From Puccinia triticina (Eukaryota > Basidiomycota > Pucciniomycetes > Pucciniales > Pucciniaceae), in contig NC_070570.1 in the NCBI RefSeq assembly GCF_026914185.1, positions 1,736,001-1,800,000 of the forward strand: a stretch of 64,000 nt of DNA. The letters are read 5' to 3'. Below the pieces are notes generated by a model that made no database searches, had not been told where the DNA came from, and saw only the letters and a list, made by a program, of their open reading frames with translations. Position 1 is the first letter of the stretch; each line of letters begins with the position of its first letter. The position numbers and the translations under genes were made by a program. Shown in pieces: positions 1 to 10,358 of this stretch.

Positions 1-300
1 GTGTTATTTTTACTGTTACCAGTAACGGCAGCGCGTTACCAATATTCAGTTTGAATTTTGGATTTTTTTTTCAAGCCGTTACAATATTTCCGCTGATATG
101 AAGTCAATATTGCTGCAGTATCGAGATTTTTTTTGGCTCTTTTAGCCTTTTTTTTGCTCTAATACTGCTGTTACCACGTTATCTGTGTTACCATAGCGGT
201 AACGGTATGGTAACACAGATAACGTTTCAATACGCGCAGCACGCAAAAAAACTTGTTACTGCTAACGGTAATGGTTCAATTAGGTAACGGGGATTGATTC
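1..300. repeat. AT-rich repeat with GTTACC/GGTAAC motifs and a perfect 19-bp hairpin
   Basis: The stretch is dominated by GTTACC and its complement GGTAAC. A perfect inverted repeat has arms at 177-195 and 206-224 (arm CGTTATCTGTGTTACCATA) around a 10-base spacer. Long T runs occur at 63-73 and 126-155. No reading frame is credible. It looks like the end or interior of a small palindromic DNA element; the other end may lie outside the window. Confidence 0.5.
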
Positions 301-3300
301 AATACAAAATTTGGCCCAATATTGTATTGAATCATATCAACCCAGTGTTGTTACTAGTTTTAATGTCTTCTCTTTTCCATTGTCAAGTGGCAATTCCCCC
401 TTCCATGTGCTGAGATTTTAGTTAGCATATAGGTATTTTGTTCTTCCATCTCTTGTGAAATGTTATGTTTGTTTTAATTGTCTCCTTGGCCCCCTTTTGG
501 ATCTTGCAAGGGGGCTCTCTATTTGTGACTACATGTTCCTGCTTGTCTGATTTGAAATACAGCATCAAGCCAGAGCCTTTTATCCCTTGAACCACATCTT
601 CTGCTCCTTGGTCCAACCCAAGCCCCTCTCTGTCACATCTTTTTCTCCAGTGTGGTGATCAATTCTGGAACATGTGTCAAATTTTCCACGGAGCAATCAG
701 TGCGGAGCACAGGTGGTGCGGAAAGGAGCGGAGCAGTACTGCGGTGCACACAACTGAAGGCGGCGGCGCGCGGAGCTTGACAGCAGAACTGGACTCAAAC
801 TGAGCAGGCCAGCGCGGACTGGCTAGCGGAGGCGGTGATTGGGGGAAGCCATGGCAGTCAAAGCGGGCTACGTCAGCAGGCATAGCTGGGGCGGAGGCAG
901 CGTGTGGGATCCTGACATCATAGACTAGACAGGGGCATGGAAGGTAGGGAGAGGAGTTTGACGGTGGTCAAAGGCAAGCTGCAGAGACAACAGGAGTTAG
1001 CGTGAGAGCAGAGCTTGGCGGATGACGTGTGTGTGTGTGTATAGCGCTTAGCGGATGACAAGTGTGTGCATGTGAACGGAGTTAGTGGATGGCGTGCGTG
1101 GGAGGTGGGAGGAGGATATCTTTTAGTTCTCTTCCTTTTCTCTATAAAACCACGGTGGGGGGGGGAGGATTCTGCATCATACTCCCCACACACTCTCTTT
1201 TGCGGACTATTATGCTTCTTTTACTTTTTGCGTATGTTGCCAAGCAGAGTTTTACGTTGCGGACTTGCTTTATGTGTCACATTTGTGCTTTTGCAGAGTT
1301 TTTGTGCTTGCTTTACAGCTGTTTTCTTGCGTTTTGCGGAGTTTTGTGGAGGAGTTATCTTCTTTATGCGGCAGAGCTTTATTTTACAGTTTACTTTTGC
1401 GGAGATTTATTATTTTTACGTGCTTTACTTGATTTTACCCTTCTCAGAGCCCTACAACATTGGTGGAGCTGCGGAGCGGAGTTCTCTGAATCACTCTACT
1501 TTACCTGGAAATCATCTTGGAGCGGTGTGGTGGTATAAAAAGGCGGGCTGTCAGAGAATACCCACAAAGCAGCATGGCCAGAAAGCGCGGGCGGCTGAGC
1601 TCATTGGAAAGCTTGTGCATTCCTGAGAGATGAGATAAGCACATGTGCTTATATGCTGCTGAGGGAACCTTGAATGTATGACCAAACAAAAGCACACAGA
1701 AAGTCAACAAGCGGAGGAGGGTGTGGACCAGGGGACCGACACGGGTGCGGGGAACTGGGGTTGAAGCCACGGCCTAGACGGAGATTTAGCTGAGAGTTGG
1801 AGTAGGACTGCGGCGTATCAAGCGCAAAGACGGACTGGTAGCGGCGCAGAGTTAGGTGAACCGGGGCAGCGGAAGCGGATGACGTTGGGGTGGAAGCGCT
1901 GGGTAGAGACTAACTCTGGAGGCTAGTCGCAAGGTGCGGGAGAACAGGCGTCGGAGATGTGCTAGGCTGGGAGGCAATGCAGGTGGAGTTTTTTAGTGCA
2001 GGAAAGGGGATGCGGACGACGTTGGGTGGGAATGGAGGACGGCTGGGCGGACTCGGAGGGAGTGGGGGATATGGAACCTGAGGGGACGGCTTTTCTCTCA
2101 TGATGAATCTAGCACTCTACTACTACTTTTACAGTACCAACATTGTAGTGGCAGTTTTTCTAGTGTGTCAACTTACAGATTACAAGTGTGCAGAGAGTTT
2201 TTAACTACCCTAAATCATACCTTTGTGGAGTTCTTGTGTGCGGAAGCGGAGCAGTTGAACCCTTTGTAGACTAGGCGGATTGTATCAGGCTTGCAGAGGA
2301 GTGCTGAGGAGATTTTTATGTTGCAGAGTTTCAGTGCCAACAACCAAACAAGCCCAGAACAATTCTAGAAGGAGGGCAGACGTTCAGTCTTACCTATACG
2401 TCCCGCTTTTTATTGGACAGCGGCAGTGCCCTGCCATTTCTATGCAGGGACCAGTTTTGTTCACCACACCGGGTGAAATCTCAACACAAGCCAGCAATGT
2501 TTTCCTGAGACTTGCCCATTAATCACCAGAATTTTTCCAATGCACATTTTCTGAAACAAAAAATCAACCCCCAGACCCCTGGTGAGTTCTTGCAAGATGA
2601 ACAGTGGCCAACTGTTTAGGAGTGGGGAGGGGGGGGGGGGGTACAAAAAAAACTGTGTTGGTATCCTCAAGACTTTCATACATATCTAGTTACTAAACCC
2701 CGTTCCACAGTAAAATTTCCATACATCTGAGATTAGTATGCTTGCAGCCAAAAAGGCCATTTACTTTTCATGCCTACCATTTTGGGTTTTTGGCCAAAAA
2801 TCCATACATTTACATTACCCACATCTATAGAGGGTTTCCAGGGTCCTCGCATACCTCATCAGTTCCCAAACTCTTTTTTTGCATTAATTAGGACTACTTT
2901 TTGGGGGAAGATATATGTTCCAATATTTTTTGAGGCTTGGAAAAACTGGCTATTCAATTTTCGTCCGGGGCTAATCAGCGCAGGTCTAACTTGGAGATTA
3001 TGAAAAAAAAGACATGTTCTAATGGTCTTGAGTAAAGCTGAATCATGCAAACCCAAACCCTCAATAATAACATGCATACTTGTCAAGTGCCAACCATCTA
3101 TTTTGTTGCAAGTAATAATCAACTAATTTTGGTTTGCTGCTCTTGAAATAACGGCCATCGCCTTTACTGGTGGCCTTTCTGGGGAGCATGTAGATTAATG
3201 CGTTTAGAGCCTCAAAAGCTAATTTCCCAGCCAAAATCTAGACTCGCAATCACCAACGGAAAGCCATCGATTCTTCGACCATAATGGTTCCAAAACCAGT

Positions 3301-3318
3301 CCTATAGACTCAGTACAC
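301..3318. other. Intergenic, no supported gene; G/A-rich relic at about 680-2300
   Basis: Positions 680-2300 are rich in GCGGAG-like words and contain a TATAAAA at 1142-1148 and the phrase ACATTGGTGGAGCTGCGG near 1457, which resembles the junction of an LTR and a primer-binding site. I could not find a paired LTR or target duplication, so this is only a possible decayed LTR element. Positions 2331-3318 and 301-680 show nothing I can name. Open frames here are short and low in complexity. Confidence 0.3.
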
Positions 3319-3783
3319 ATGCAAACGCAGGAACAACGTCAGCGCGGGGCACTGACAACCAGATTATCCAGTTCTTCATCATCCTCACAGATCCTACGTG
3401 AGGCTCTACAGTTGGCCAGATTGGAGCCCAAGCAGCACTCCAGCACCACGTTACTACTTCTCAGTCATTTTGGAGCGGACCTGACATGTGCAATCCAGGT
3501 ATATCATGGTACGCAATCGATAGAACAAATTGATTCCACAGGTTTGGACGGAGTCGGGACCTTCGGGACAGTTGTATTACGCCTGATTACGCTTCTGAGG
3601 TTGAGTATTTCACTCTAATAATACACAACTTTCAATTTTTTTACAGTTTCACTGAAGCTCTCGCTGAAACCTCTTGGCAGTATGATTGGACTTGCTGAGG
3701 GTTCTTCACAGGTCTGGTTTGCAAAGGTTGATCTGTCCTTCCCCCACATAGTCAAGTCTGAGCCTGAATCCGAATCCAAGTGA
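3319..3783 (+). CDS. Hypothetical protein, two exons, 140 aa (tentative)
   Basis: Proposed exons are 3319-3604 and 3647-3783. The 42-nt intron starts GTATTT, holds a CTAAT branch-like word and a T-rich tract, and ends TTTACAG; the joined length is 423 nt, a whole number of codons. The N-terminus is glutamine-rich followed by a run of seven serines (about residues 17-23) and a helix-like leucine-rich segment. The C-terminus ends VKSEPESESK, where VKSE fits the sumoylation consensus psi-K-x-E. I do not recognise the family. An alternative reading removes a second short intron at 3499-3541 and stops soon after. It lies 260 bp upstream of, and on the same strand as, the SIM-rich gene at 4043; the two could also be one gene. 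Confidence 0.4.
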
Positions 3784-4042
3784 ATTTGTCATTTCCTTTC
3801 TTCAAGGAATTTATTCAATAGGTTTTTAACTTCACAAGAACTTCAGATTTAACATCAAGACTTTCATCCACAGCTTTGGATGCGAAATCCCATCTTCACC
3901 GCCCATCTGCCTCAACTTGTTTAATTTTCACTCTCCCAAATAGTCCGGCAGCTCTACTTGCTAACCATCAGATAATCATTTACATCCACATAGTCTTTTC
4001 CTAGCCAGGATTTAAATTTCCGTTACTTTTAATCAAATCGAG

Positions 4043-5419
4043 ATGAGGTTGTGTTCAGTTTTTCTCGTGTATCTGTTTTCATTAACTTCTGTTTACTCAA
4101 CGATCGAGCCATGGAGGCTTTTTGGACAAGACATGACACGAAACGCAGAAGAATCTCGAGCTGGCCCCTCTGGTACAGCAAACGAGATTCCCCGTTCCCC
4201 TCAGAACCTGATCGACTTGGACCCGGAAGTAGTCGACGTGGAATTGGATTCTTCAGACGGAAGTATTCAAGAAATCATCGATGTCGATTCAGTGACATCA
4301 GGCGGAAGTTCTAAAAGACCTCATGAAGTGATCAATTTAGATGATGAGCCGTTAGAATTCAATAATGGTGCCTCTTCTTCCCAAGGCCCCCCCTTGAGGC
4401 TGGGATCGCATCAAGCAGGGAAGAAACCTGTCGATGACTCACCTGCAAAAAGGAGAAGATTGAATCAGAAAGCACTACCGGAAGTGAGGTTTGATGCACT
4501 ACAAAAGTCCAAAAACGCGGCATCACTGCAGCAGCTAAAAAAAGCGGGGCCTTGCAGCTATCAACCTCCAGGAATCAGGATACGGCGAGCTGGTTTGATG
4601 AAATTGGCTGAGATAGCAGATGGAAAAAGGACAACATACAATATCTTCCAAGAATCAGTCGGTAGGTTAGATTTATATCTTGCTTCATCCTAATCTATGA
4701 TAATTGAAACTCTTTTCCTTTTCCTTCTGCTTGGGTTGTTCAGATACTGGGAGATTTGATTTTCAAAGTCATTTTTTTAAAACAATGGCACACTACAAAA
4801 ACGCAGAGGGAAAAGAGAAAGAGCTGATTAGTGACATGTGGGAGGATATAGACTCCGATCTGAGCGGGCAGGAGAGCTATCTCCATTCTGAAGAACAAAA
4901 TGGAGCTTCGTCAAGGGAAGCAAGGCGTTTACAATACATTATTGAACACGCCAGTGAAATAGAGGAAAAGAGGAAGAATACCCCTTTGAAATTAGAGTCT
5001 TTGCGACAAAGGCTAGAAGGATTGATTGCTGCGGCTTCCCGAATCGACAGTAGTGAAGCGGAGGAGCAATTGAGAGAGGATGAAATGATATCTGCCGCAG
5101 AGGTTTACACCGCAATTTCGGTCTTGGGTTTGCGGCCCGAGCTCCTTCGTGCAGGTTTATACAATTTTGGTGATGATGCACTCAAAAAGTTGAATACACA
5201 CTTCATTAATTTGGAACTTCGGAAGAGCCATGCTGAAAATGAAGAAAAAAACCCAACAGGCGAGTCTATGTTTTCTTCTTGTTAAAAAAATTGGAAATAT
5301 AGAAACAGTCAAAAAATAGAAATCTGTGTTTTGACTTGTTAATGGCGTGATTTGAATTCCCTTTGTTAGTTCGTAGGTATACGGATGTAATTCGTGCAAT
5401 GCAGAAGTCGTCTATTTGA
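4043..5419 (+). CDS. Hypothetical protein with tandem SUMO-interaction-like motifs and a nuclear localisation signal, three exons
   Basis: Proposed exons are 4043-4661, 4744-5263 and 5377-5419, giving 393 aa; both junctions keep phase with GT/AG borders (introns of 82 and 113 nt). If the last intron is not removed, the frame stops at 5285. Residues 1-19 (MRLCSVFLVYLFSLTSVYS) look like a secretion signal, but Met31 is an alternative start. Four acidic-flanked hydrophobic motifs follow: LIDLD (56-60), VVDVELD (63-69), IIDVD (78-82) and VINLDDE (96-102), the pattern of SUMO-interaction motifs. A bipartite basic signal with KRRR at 136-139 comes next. The exon 2 part is charged and helical, without RING or other zinc ligands, so it is not an obvious SUMO-targeted ubiquitin ligase. 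Function is unknown. A secreted, nucleus-targeted protein is possible but depends entirely on which start is used. Confidence 0.6.
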
Positions 5420-6064
5420 CGTCCTGCCCACAGTGTGCGGTAGTGTAAAGCACTTCGCGTACTGCAAAACAAAGAAAGATAAATTTTCAAATTACCATAA
5501 TGGAAATTTTATGCCACATTCCAACTCATTTCTAATTTCTGTGGCCTCCACCGGGAAGTCTTCAAGGCTCTATCTGCAACATTTGAAACCTTGATCACTC
5601 AATAAACTCAAATATTATACAAGATAAACCTGGATTTTCTGCTAGCCATCCTCTCTATTTATTTTCTGCATCTTAATATCAATCAATACAGAGCCTCCTC
5701 TTTATTCTTTTCTCCTTTTCTAAATTGCTTCCATTCAAAAAAAAAATCTTGATCCTCTCTCATGATTTTTGAAAGATTCAAAATTTACAGTAATAGCCCC
5801 CTCTCACTATTTTACCTTGTCATCTTTAGTTTTCCAGCTTTTTGACCTTGATTGCAATGTTTCAAATTCAATAATTATATTCTCTAACCATTCTTTCCAC
5901 TCTTTTATCTTCCATCTGAAATAATTCTGATGGCTCTGGTTGATAGATTTGGACCTACTTTGCAGCAGAAAAAAACACTTCATGCACAGATGCAGCAGTC
6001 TCCAAACTTCCAGACCCCTGGGGGTTTTTCTTGCCCCTCCACAAAGTTTTTTTAAACCCTCCAT
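5420..6064. other. AT-rich intergenic sequence, nothing recognised
   Basis: Between the end of the SIM-rich gene and the GGTACC repeat there are only short frames and T/A runs. An open minus-strand frame at 5807-6238 overlaps the repeat and has no recognisable domain. Confidence 0.5.
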
Positions 6065-6430
6065 ATAGAGATAGCACTTTGCATCCGGGTACCCACGGAG
6101 GGTGCGGGTACCTGCCCAAGATTTCAAGAAATTCAGACACCCACACCCGCACCCAGCACCTACCGGCGTGTACCTGCCACACCAGACAGGTAGCCACCTA
6201 AAAGCGCCGGGAACCCGCCAACTAGTGCCCAGCGCCATCCCTACCTTTCAAGGACAACACTTTGCACCCATGTACCTGCCTCAAATTTCACTGAGATTGG
6301 ACACCCGCCAGTGGGTGCTGGGAGGGTGTACCGGGTACCTGCAGGCAGGTGCTGGGTGGGTGTGCCAGGTACCTGCAGGCGGGTTCTGGGTACCTGCAAA
6401 CAGGTACCCAAGTGCCATCTCTACCTTTAT
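6065..6430. repeat. GGTACCTGC-rich inverted-repeat element
   Basis: The stretch has many GGTACCTGC and GGGTGC words in both orientations. Its ends are imperfectly inverted: AGAGATAGCACTT near 6067 faces AAGTGCCATCTCT near 6409-6421. A second internal terminus (GCGCCATCCCTACC near 6229) suggests two elements in tandem or one nested in another. The terminus GGCCATCTCT recurs near 35735. No clear target duplication was found. It is probably a non-autonomous DNA element. Confidence 0.5.
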
Positions 6431-6464
6431 ATGACACAAAGATCAAATTTCTTGTTATCTATAA

Positions 6465-6757
6465 GAGCATCCTTACCGGTGACTAGTTTAGCTCGAAATT
6501 AGCTAGTTTAGCCACCAATCTCAACCACACCGGGTGTAGCTAAGCCCAAGCTAAATTAGTGAGAAGCTTGAATTTCAGCTAACCGTCACTACATTTAGTG
6601 ACGGTTAGCTCGAAGCTAACTGCCATTTCCCGCGCCCACCACTCAGCTCCACCCCGCGCAAGCCAAACCGATACGGCTGAATCGCTGTTGCTAAGTTAGT
6701 TTGCAACAGCTGCGAGTCAAAACTCGCGCCAACATGGCTTGACCGGTAAGGATGCTC
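6465..6757. mobile_element. Tourist-like MITE (PIF/Harbinger type), TSD TAA
   Basis: Terminal inverted repeats begin GAGCATCCTTACCGGT on the left and end with ACCGGTAAGGATGCTC on the right. TAA flanks both sides (6462-6464 and 6758-6760), which is the TWA target duplication of the PIF/Harbinger superfamily. Inside is a perfect 15-bp hairpin (AGCTAACCGTCACTA with its complement, near 6578-6611). At 293 bp it is non-coding and must rely on a transposase encoded elsewhere. Confidence 0.85.
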
Positions 6758-7225
6758 TAACCAAGTCCATGATTGATTAAAGCTATGAGTTGAAATGAAT
6801 CTGGGAGCATATATTCCCAATTTTCCCATTTTTTGAACCAATTAATTTCAGATCAAAATGATTTTCTGTTGATAGGCTAGGGGTTCTCTTCCCCCCATGG
6901 AGGATTGGCCAATAGCCAAGGCATTAAAGAAAACTTATGGGACCCTCTCATTCAATTTCTTGGCGCTCAGGTTGGGTTTTCAGATGTGTAGTGAGGGAAG
7001 CTTCACTGGCTAAAAAGTTTTTTAAAAAATGACATTAGTAAGCCATATAGAAGACTAGTTATCTGCTCTGCTTGATATGACCACTGCCAGAGCATTGGCA
7101 TCCCATGCTGTGGTACATGTTGAGTTCCCCAGGGAAAGTGCTAAGGATTTAGTTTGTAAAGTGAGTTGTGCACCAGGAGGCCTCCAAAATTAACTGAGTC
7201 AGAAGGTTACCAGGGGGACTTATCA

Positions 7226-7321
7226 CCAGGGAAGATTTGGGTGCACTCCCCAGGGAAGATATGGGTGCACTCCCCAGGGAAGATTTGGGTGCACTCCCCA
7301 GGGAAGATTTGGGTGCACTCC
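7226..7321. repeat. Four tandem copies of a 24-bp unit
   Basis: The unit is CCAGGGAAGATTTGGGTGCA followed by CTCC; there are four copies with one substitution in the second, followed by a partial unit. The unit resembles the terminus of the dispersed repeat at 22498, 36667 and 49565 (CCAGGGGAGAATTTG then CACTCTCC), so this looks like an amplified transposon end. An in-frame repeat peptide arises from it but no gene is supported. Confidence 0.8.
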
Positions 7322-7613
7322 CCAGGGAGTGCAACAGCTGAATTTGGTTTAAGTTTTTGTCTGAACTGGGGTGGAAATCCTTACAATGTGATATTGAATT
7401 GTTTCATTACTGGGAAACAACTATAGGCCAATATAATTTGGAGTTATATGTAACTACTCAATGTGAACTATCATTCAACTTGGTTGAATTCATCTTGAAG
7501 TAAAATTCATGTCAGTTCTAACTAATTTTTACATTTTCAAATCAGGTAGCTCTTGCATCCCCATTTTTTTTACATTGGGGTGGTCACCCAATCAGCCAGG
7601 GCCCTGTTGAACT

Positions 7614-8030
7614 TAAGGCTGGCACCCAAAATGTACCACCCGGGTGCCGGGTGCGGGTGGTTGGGATGAGGCCAACACCCCGCCCAAACACCCGGGTGGT
7701 TTGACACTACATGATGGGCGGGCTTTCAAGGTCATTTGGACGGGCTTAAGCCTTGGGAGGGTCCAATGAACGGGCCTGGGAGGCCAATTGGACGGGCTTG
7801 GGAGGCTGCTTGGCGGGCTTTGGAGGTTAATTAAAGTTTTTTTGGGCAAGCAAATTCCTACTATGGGTTGTTTGGATGGTGTCAAGGATAGATAAATTGA
7901 AGATTTCAGCCCAGAAAAAATAATTGTGACCACCCGGGTGGACTCCGTTCCACCCGGCCCCGCGGTGGTCTCAGATCTGGGGCTCGGGACAAGGCTGACC
8001 GGGGGCCCGAACACCCGGGTGCCAGCCTTA
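7614..8030. mobile_element. hAT-like MITE, 417 bp, 8-bp TSD GTTGAACT
   Basis: The left terminus TAAGGCTGGCACCC (7614-7627) is matched exactly in inverse by GGGTGCCAGCCTTA (8017-8030). GTTGAACT occurs immediately outside both ends (7606-7613 and 8031-8038). An 8-bp duplication is the signature of hAT transposons. The interior has several CACCCGGGTG palindromes and no transposase frame. It ends 145 bp before the TFG2 start codon, so it probably sits in that gene's promoter or 5' leader. Confidence 0.9.
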
Positions 8031-8174
8031 GTTGAACTGAGGCCTCTACCATCCCCGGCCATCACCCCAGCCCTCAAGTATCCTTTGTCCTGCCAAGTTC
8101 AACCCTCAAGAGTCAAGACTCAAGACCAGATCAATTCAGCTCGGCCTTCATCTAGCTCAACCCAAAAATCCGAA

Positions 8175-9646
8175 ATGGAGGACGAGAAAGAACGACTATC
8201 GATTGATTTGGATATGACTCCCGTTGTAGAAGAAGAAGATTGTGATGAGGTCAGCTTTGCTGTCCTAGCTTTGAAGCGTTAGAGATCGTGTCTCCGTCGA
8301 ATTCAATCTCTTCGTCCTTTCATTCCTGTCACCAAGGATCTAGATATCTCGGAAGTAGGAACCCTGACCTGGCTAGTCAAGATCCCAAAATTCCTTTCCG
8401 AACGATGGCTCCAACAAGCTCAACTTTCCGGACCCCGAACCGAGCTTGGCGTGATGAGAGTCTATGAAGAGTTGAGCTTTTATTCTCGTGATCCCCCTAT
8501 GAGCTATATGATATGATATTGATATCAACCAGTAATCAATAACAGGGATCACACCGGTAAACGAAAGATCGAACTTCTTTTAGAAGACGTACCCGGCCTT
8601 GCCCCAGTTCCGAAGCAATACAAATTGGATGTTCGGAATGCGGCTACCACAAATCTCTACGTTTTCGATGAGCTTTCTAAACCCGAACCTGTGGCTTCAA
8701 CTTCGAAACCCGATCCAGTTGAAAGTACTTCTATCAACAAATTCGACAAACCTCGTCGGGTTCGACCTAAAGTCGCGCGTGGGTCTACTTCTTGCCAATC
8801 CGTTTGCTTTTGTCTTTCAGAAATCTAATATCCAGTGTTGCGTTACATGCATTTTTCACAGGCCGACCTAAGCTATCAGGAACCATTGCCCATGAATGTC
8901 AGGTTTCGCCGGTTCTCGACGACAATTATCGTGCAGTCATGCGTGCTCGTCAGCAGAAGGCCTCTCAGCCTAAACGGACCATCCAGCGAGTCAATCAGGA
9001 CATTGGAACGCTAAACCGAATGGCTAGCGGTGTCACGACTCACGCTCAAGCTAGCAAATTTGCCGCATTTACTGTTAGTTTGGGAAAAGTATTTGCTTCA
9101 CTTACTGCGCCCCTTGTTCGCTCTTTGTTCACTTTTGAATGGTTCTCCACATCATGTAGAGATCGGTGACCAAGTCCCAAGGAACAGAGAAATTTACGAG
9201 AATGCCCCGCACGGAATTAATAGACGCTTTGTTTGCCAGTTTCTTGCGTTACGATTACTGGGCGACCAAAACACTCAGGTCAGTTGTCCTTGCGTTTCAA
9301 ACAATCTTTGTGCCTCACTCACTGATGTCAAGATGGCTGTGTCGGCAGGGCCCAGGTCAAGCAACCCGAAGCTTACTTGAAAGAAGTCCTGAGCGAGATT
9401 GCCACGCTTCTTAAAGCTGGGCCATATAACGGCCATTGGGTTTTAAAGCCACAGTATGCCGAACTCAATCGCTCGAAAGCCGCTGCGAAGTTTGCCGAGG
9501 ACGAAGCTGCTGGCAAAGCGCGGGCCGAAGAGGCTGCAAAGAGCCCGTCCAAGATGGACGAAGATGACGATGAGAACTTTGGCATAGATGATGACGACGA
9601 TGACGACGACGATGACGACGACCTTGATATGGAAGAAGTATGTTGA
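8175..9646 (+). CDS. TFG2: Transcription initiation factor IIF, beta subunit (RAP30/Tfg2)
   Basis: The product is the small subunit of TFIIF, which binds RNA polymerase II and helps load it into the pre-initiation complex in the nucleus. Exons are 8175-8249, 8337-8487, 8533-8778, 8862-9073, 9160-9278 and 9349-9646; all borders are GT/AG and the sum, 1101 nt, encodes 366 aa. The N-terminal dimerisation domain shows TLTWLVKIPKFLSERWLQ, the central part GTIAHECQVSPVLDDNY, and the C-terminal winged helix RMPRTELIDALFASF followed across the last intron by KQPEAYLKEVLSEIA and NGHWVLKPQY. It ends in a long aspartate run (about 9589-9630). The second intron, 8488-8532, would be only 45 nt, but it is the phase-compatible GT/AG choice I could find. 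Lengths and motif order fit the family. Confidence 0.92.
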
Positions 9647-10358
9647 TACACAGCTACACCAGAATCAACTATCCTATTGCCCTCAACAAATTCCTGTAAA
9701 CTATAACTCCTCTGAGCAATCTATTACAGTAGGGAAGAAGCACCTATCCAATTTGAGAATTGGTTAAGTTCTGCAATCAGACATACATATAACCTACATA
9801 TATTCTTAGAAGGAAGTTCTGGCACTTTTCATCCAGCTGGAATCAGAAGTTGTTACCTATAAAATGCACCCATATTTAACACATTTGAAAAAACAAAATC
9901 ATCCATCCTCTTCCCAGACTTCTTTACAAATCCAGCCTTTTGCAGTTTGTAGACCAGAGTGGTCTTGCCTGTGATTGGCTATGAACTTTGGACGCAGACC
10001 TACGCAGACCCTTTAGGTCAATGAATCTCGGCATGGAATTACATCGAATGTTCGGTGCAATTTGCCTGGTCGCCCGTTCCAAGCTGTTCCAGGTTTCAAC
10101 AGTTTCAACTCCCCGTGGGAGTGGCTGCTATGTACATAAAAAGCATTTATTTATTTATTCGTGAACAGTCGTGAACCCCATAATTCACCCCCGCATTATC
10201 TAATACTCCCCGCGCATTCATCCATACATAATCGCATACTTTTCGCCATCAGCTTCTTGACCATCCATCCCCTTTTCCAACTCTTCCCTTCATCCCCAGT
10301 GCCGACCAGCGAGCATCACGCCAAGTACTTCACTAAAAATTCTTATCGTCTCGCCATC
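9647..10358. other. Intergenic between TFG2 and the next gene
   Basis: The stretch holds the probable TFG2 3' end and the promoter of the gene at 10359. No repeat ends, RNA genes or frames were recognised. A pyrimidine-rich stretch at 10240-10330 is typical of a fungal 5' leader. Confidence 0.5.

Noticed and set aside
680..1460. Complete LTR
   Set aside because: A TATA word and an LTR-like 3' junction are present, but no second copy, TG start or duplication could be matched.
4110..4314. Alternative frame starting MEAFWTRHD in the SIM-rich gene
   Set aside because: It is arginine-rich and ends early, whereas the other frame continues in phase through two introns.
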